Source: Hyphomicrobiales bacterium
GTDB lineage: Bacteria; Pseudomonadota; Alphaproteobacteria; Rhizobiales; Rhizobiaceae
Length of the DNA stretch: 64,000 bases
Assembly (NCBI GenBank): GCA_900469475.1
Contig: UBXG01000009.1
Coordinates: 434,001-498,000, forward strand
Reading direction: 5' to 3'
Made by a program: the position numbers and the translations under genes. Below, one piece after another: positions 61,657-64,000 of the stretch (position 1 is its first letter; the number at the start of each line of letters is the position of its first letter). The notes under the pieces were generated by a model, which was given only the letters and a program-made list of their open reading frames with translations, had not been told where the DNA came from and ran no database searches.

Positions 61657-62534
61657 TGGCCGACATCGCAACCGAGACACCCAATCAGGCGCAAAGCGAG
61701 CGAAGCAAGTTCCTTCGTCGGCTGCTGAAGCGCAAGACCGTTGCCATCGGACTGATTGTGCTGACGATCTTCGTGCTGCTCGCCGCCCTCGCGCCATGGA
61801 TCGCACCCTATTCGCCCTCGAAGCTCTCGATCGTCAACCGACTGAAGCCGCCAAGCGGGGTCTACTGGTTCGGCACCGACGAGTTCGGCCGCGATATATT
61901 CTCCCGCACCATCTATGCCGGACGGCTGTCGCTGCTCGTCGGAGCCGCCGTCGTGGCGCTATCGGCTGTGATCGGCATCACGCTGGGCCTGCTCGCCGGT
62001 TTCTTCCAAAGGCTCGACACGCCGATCGCCCGCCTGATCGATGCGATGATGGCGTTTCCCGACATTTTGCTCGCCATTGCGCTGGTCGCAGCCCTCGGCC
62101 CGTCGCTGACGACTGTTATCGTCGCACTGTCGATCGTCTACGCACCGCGGCTGGCCCGCATCGTCCGCGCCTCGACCCTTGTCATTCGTGAACTCCCTTA
62201 CGTGGAGGCTGCCAAGGCTCTCGGCATCTCGACATTCCACATCATGACGCGGCATGTGCTTAGAAACCTCCTGTCGCCGATCCTGGTGCAGGGCTCGTTT
62301 CTCTTTGCCAGCGCCATGCTGGCCGAAGCCGGGCTCTCGTTTCTCGGCCTCGGCGTCAGCCCCGAAATCCCGACCTGGGGAACCATGATCGCCGCCGGCC
62401 GCCAATATATCGGCCAGGCCGACTGGATGACCTATTTCCCGGGCTTTGCCATCATTCTCTCCGTGCTCTCGTTGCAAATGGTCGGCGACGGCTTGCGGGA
62501 CATGCTCGATCCAAGACTTCGAAAGGACCTGTAA
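61656..62534 (+). CDS. ABC importer permease, DppC/OppC type
   Basis: A 292-residue permease with an N-terminal membrane segment (AIGLIVLTIFVLLAALAP), the OppC hallmark FGTDEFGRDIFSRTIY, five further segments and an EAA loop VEAAKALGISTFHIMTRHV. It is coupled to the DppB-type gene and followed directly by the amidohydrolase. No ATPase gene for this importer lies in the window; it may lie beyond the right edge or be shared. Confidence 0.92.
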   Translation: MADIATETPNQAQSERSKFLRRLLKRKTVAIGLIVLTIFVLLAALAPWIAPYSPSKLSIVNRLKPPSGVYWFGTDEFGRDIFSRTIYAGRLSLLVGAAVVALSAVIGITLGLLAGFFQRLDTPIARLIDAMMAFPDILLAIALVAALGPSLTTVIVALSIVYAPRLARIVRASTLVIRELPYVEAAKALGISTFHIMTRHVLRNLLSPILVQGSFLFASAMLAEAGLSFLGLGVSPEIPTWGTMIAAGRQYIGQADWMTYFPGFAIILSVLSLQMVGDGLRDMLDPRLRKDL

Positions 62535-63743
62535 ATGACCGGTGAAAAAGCGGGCAAACCGCTCCTCCTCACCAATGTGAAGCCCATGGCATTCGGCGGT
62601 ACTAAGGTCGCTGGCGTCATGGACATTCTCATCGACGCTGACGGCAGGATCGCCGCTTTCGGCCCGCAGCTTGCCGCTCCCGGCGACGTCGAGCGCATCG
62701 ACGGCAAGGGCGCCTGGATTTCGCCCGGCTGGATCGACCTGCATGTCCATATCTGGCATGGCGGCACCGATATCTCGATCCGTCCGTCCGAATGCGGCGC
62801 CGAGCGCGGCGTCACGACGCTGGTCGATGCAGGTTCGGCTGGCGAAGCCAATTTTCATGGGTTCCGCGAATACATCATCGAACCGTCCAGGGAACGCATC
62901 AAGGCCTTCCTCAATCTCGGCTCGATCGGCCTCGTTGCCTGCAATCGCGTCCCCGAATTGCGCGATATCAAGGATATCGATCTCGACCGCATCCTCGAAT
63001 GCTATGCCGAGAACAGCGAGCATATCGTCGGCATCAAGGTACGCGCCAGTCACGTCATCACCGGCTCCTGGGGTGTCACACCCGTCAAGCTCGGCAAGAA
63101 GATCGCCAAGATCCTGAAGGTGCCGATGATGGTGCATGTCGGCGAGCCGCCGGCGCTATACGACGAAGTGCTCGAAATCCTCGGGCCGGGTGATGTCGTC
63201 ACGCACTGCTTCAACGGCAAGGCCGGATCCAGCATCATGGAGGACGAGGACCTCTACAATCTCGCCGAACGTTGCGCCGGCGAAGGCATCCGGCTCGATA
63301 TCGGCCATGGCGGAGCGTCCTTCTCCTTCAAGGTCGCGGAAGCGGCGATCAAGCGTGGCCTGCTGCCCTACTCGATCTCGACCGACCTGCATGGGCATTC
63401 GATGAACTTCCCGGTATGGGATCTCGCGACCACTATGTCCAAGCTGCTCTCGGTCGGCATGCCATTCGACAAGGTCGTGGACGCCGTCACCCATGCACCG
63501 GCCTCGGTCATCAAGCTTTCGATGGACAGCCGGCTGTCGGTCGGCGAACGAGCAGACTTCACCATTTTCGACCTGGTGGATGCGGATCTCGAAGCGACCG
63601 ATTCCAACGGCGACGTCTCGCGCCTGCAGAAGCTGTTCGAACCACGTTACGCGGTCATCGGCGCGGAGGCGATCACCGCCAGCCGCTACGTGCCACGCGC
63701 TCGCAAACTCGTCCGCCACAGCCACGGCTATTCGTGGCGCTAA
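62535..63743 (+). CDS. Metal-dependent amidohydrolase (dihydroorotase-like, EF_0837/Atu3266 type)
   Basis: A 402-residue amidohydrolase-superfamily enzyme. Metal ligands are visible: H70 and H72 in DLHVHIWHGG, the probable carboxylated K168 in GIKVRAS, H201 in MMVHVGE and a His in VVTHCFNGK, then a catalytic Asp in the STDLHG region. The group includes Atu3266-type enzymes reported to hydrolyse acetylated alpha-hydroxy acids; I assign it there by overall pattern, with the true substrate unknown. It starts directly after the permease stop, with AAAGGACC upstream. Its job is probably hydrolysis of the imported compound. Confidence 0.87.
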   Translation: MTGEKAGKPLLLTNVKPMAFGGTKVAGVMDILIDADGRIAAFGPQLAAPGDVERIDGKGAWISPGWIDLHVHIWHGGTDISIRPSECGAERGVTTLVDAGSAGEANFHGFREYIIEPSRERIKAFLNLGSIGLVACNRVPELRDIKDIDLDRILECYAENSEHIVGIKVRASHVITGSWGVTPVKLGKKIAKILKVPMMVHVGEPPALYDEVLEILGPGDVVTHCFNGKAGSSIMEDEDLYNLAERCAGEGIRLDIGHGGASFSFKVAEAAIKRGLLPYSISTDLHGHSMNFPVWDLATTMSKLLSVGMPFDKVVDAVTHAPASVIKLSMDSRLSVGERADFTIFDLVDADLEATDSNGDVSRLQKLFEPRYAVIGAEAITASRYVPRARKLVRHSHGYSWR

Positions 63744-63775
63744 TCAAACACCAGGCTCGCATAGCAGGAGCATAC

Positions 63776-64000
63776 GTGAACACGTCCCCAACACAGGCCG
63801 CTTCAGCAGCGCAAACACCTTACCAGCGACTGGCGGCGCTCGGCATCGAGCTTCCACCGCCGCCGCCGCCGATCGCCAATTTCGTCACCCATGTCCGCGA
63901 AGGCAACGTGCTGTACCTTTCGGGTCAAGGGCCGCGGGAGCTGGACGGCCACCTCCATTCCGGCAAGGTGGGCGGTGACGTCGGCGTTGACCGGGCCTAT
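63776..64000 (+). CDS. RidA/YjgF-family protein, partial at window edge
   Basis: The first 75 codons of a RidA-family protein (full length usually about 150 in this subgroup). It begins with GTG after AGCAGGAGC and contains LAALGIELPPPPPPIANFV, VLYLSGQGP and GKVGGDVGVD, the usual N-terminal half. RidA proteins hydrolyse reactive enamine/imine intermediates. Its place after the amidohydrolase suggests that breakdown of the imported compound involves an imine or a related deaminase step. The C-terminal half is outside the window. Confidence 0.85.
   Translation, partial: MNTSPTQAASAAQTPYQRLAALGIELPPPPPPIANFVTHVREGNVLYLSGQGPRELDGHLHSGKVGGDVGVDRAY

Noticed and set aside
61959..63137. 392-codon minus-strand frame opposite the permease and amidohydrolase
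   Set aside because: It spans two genuine genes and has no family features.
1..64000. CRISPR arrays, tRNA or rRNA genes, integrases, transposases
   Set aside because: Reading the window I saw no regularly spaced repeats, no tRNA-like cloverleaf or rRNA sequence, and no protein with integrase or transposase motifs.

Overview
The window looks like a Rhizobiaceae genome, most like Rhizobium sensu stricto. It is GC-rich with short intergenic gaps and many operons joined by 4-base start/stop overlaps. It carries a RIME1-like rhizobial repeat, several Rhizobiales-type families of unknown function, and an operon in the same order as the Sinorhizobium arabinose-polysaccharide genes. The density of ABC importers, each with its own regulator, suggests a secondary replicon (chromid or megaplasmid), but no replication or transfer gene is present to prove this. 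I see no rRNA, tRNA, CRISPR array, integrase or intact insertion sequence.

Layout. (1) 391-7951: a leftward operon with a LacI-type repressor, a dipeptide/opine-type ABC importer (binding protein, two ATPases, two permeases) and a glycerophosphodiester phosphodiesterase. The gene set resembles agrocinopine uptake operons. A short lipoprotein-like gene lies tail to tail with it. (2) 8313-12447: a phospholipase D-like protein with one altered HKD motif and an FAD-dependent dehydrogenase. (3) 12741-18505: a run of small stress- or envelope-type genes (small membrane proteins, DUF3008-, PEBP-, DUF2934-, BON- and MgtC-type proteins) plus a phosphoketolase remnant. (4) 19110-25803: a six-gene operon combining a GGDEF-EAL protein, two GHKL-like ATPase proteins, a STAS-methyltransferase fusion, a SpoIIE-type phosphatase and a free STAS protein. 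It resembles a Sia-type (slr1658/slr1659) partner switch. (5) 26360-34529: an operon colinear with uxs1-uxe-apsS-apsH1-apsE-apsH2, then a small secreted protein and an AraC regulator resembling CuxR, the c-di-GMP-responsive activator. Regions 4 and 5 together look like a local c-di-GMP circuit controlling an exopolysaccharide.

(6) 34664-51814: carbohydrate catabolism. It has a LacI repressor with duplicated operators, a ribose-type ABC importer, a GH38 alpha-mannosidase, a ROK repressor, a Gfo/Idh/MocA oxidoreductase, a CUT1 sugar importer, a second ROK repressor, a TIM-barrel epimerase and a MalK/UgpC-type ATPase. Two promoters share a nearly identical 18-bp site. (7) 51828-55544: a small unknown protein, a PAS-GGDEF diguanylate cyclase coupled to a tiny membrane ORF, and a two-subunit chromate transporter divergent from a LysR regulator. 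(8) 55624-58825: a polyphosphate-glucokinase-like ROK kinase and a GH15 glucoamylase without an export signal, suggesting cytosolic glucan breakdown. (9) 59005-64000: a dipeptide-type binding protein and two permeases, an amidohydrolase and a RidA protein cut by the window edge; no ATPase for this importer lies in the window.

Starts were chosen from ribosome-binding sites, signal peptides and family boundaries. No database search was possible, so family assignments rest on motif recognition.
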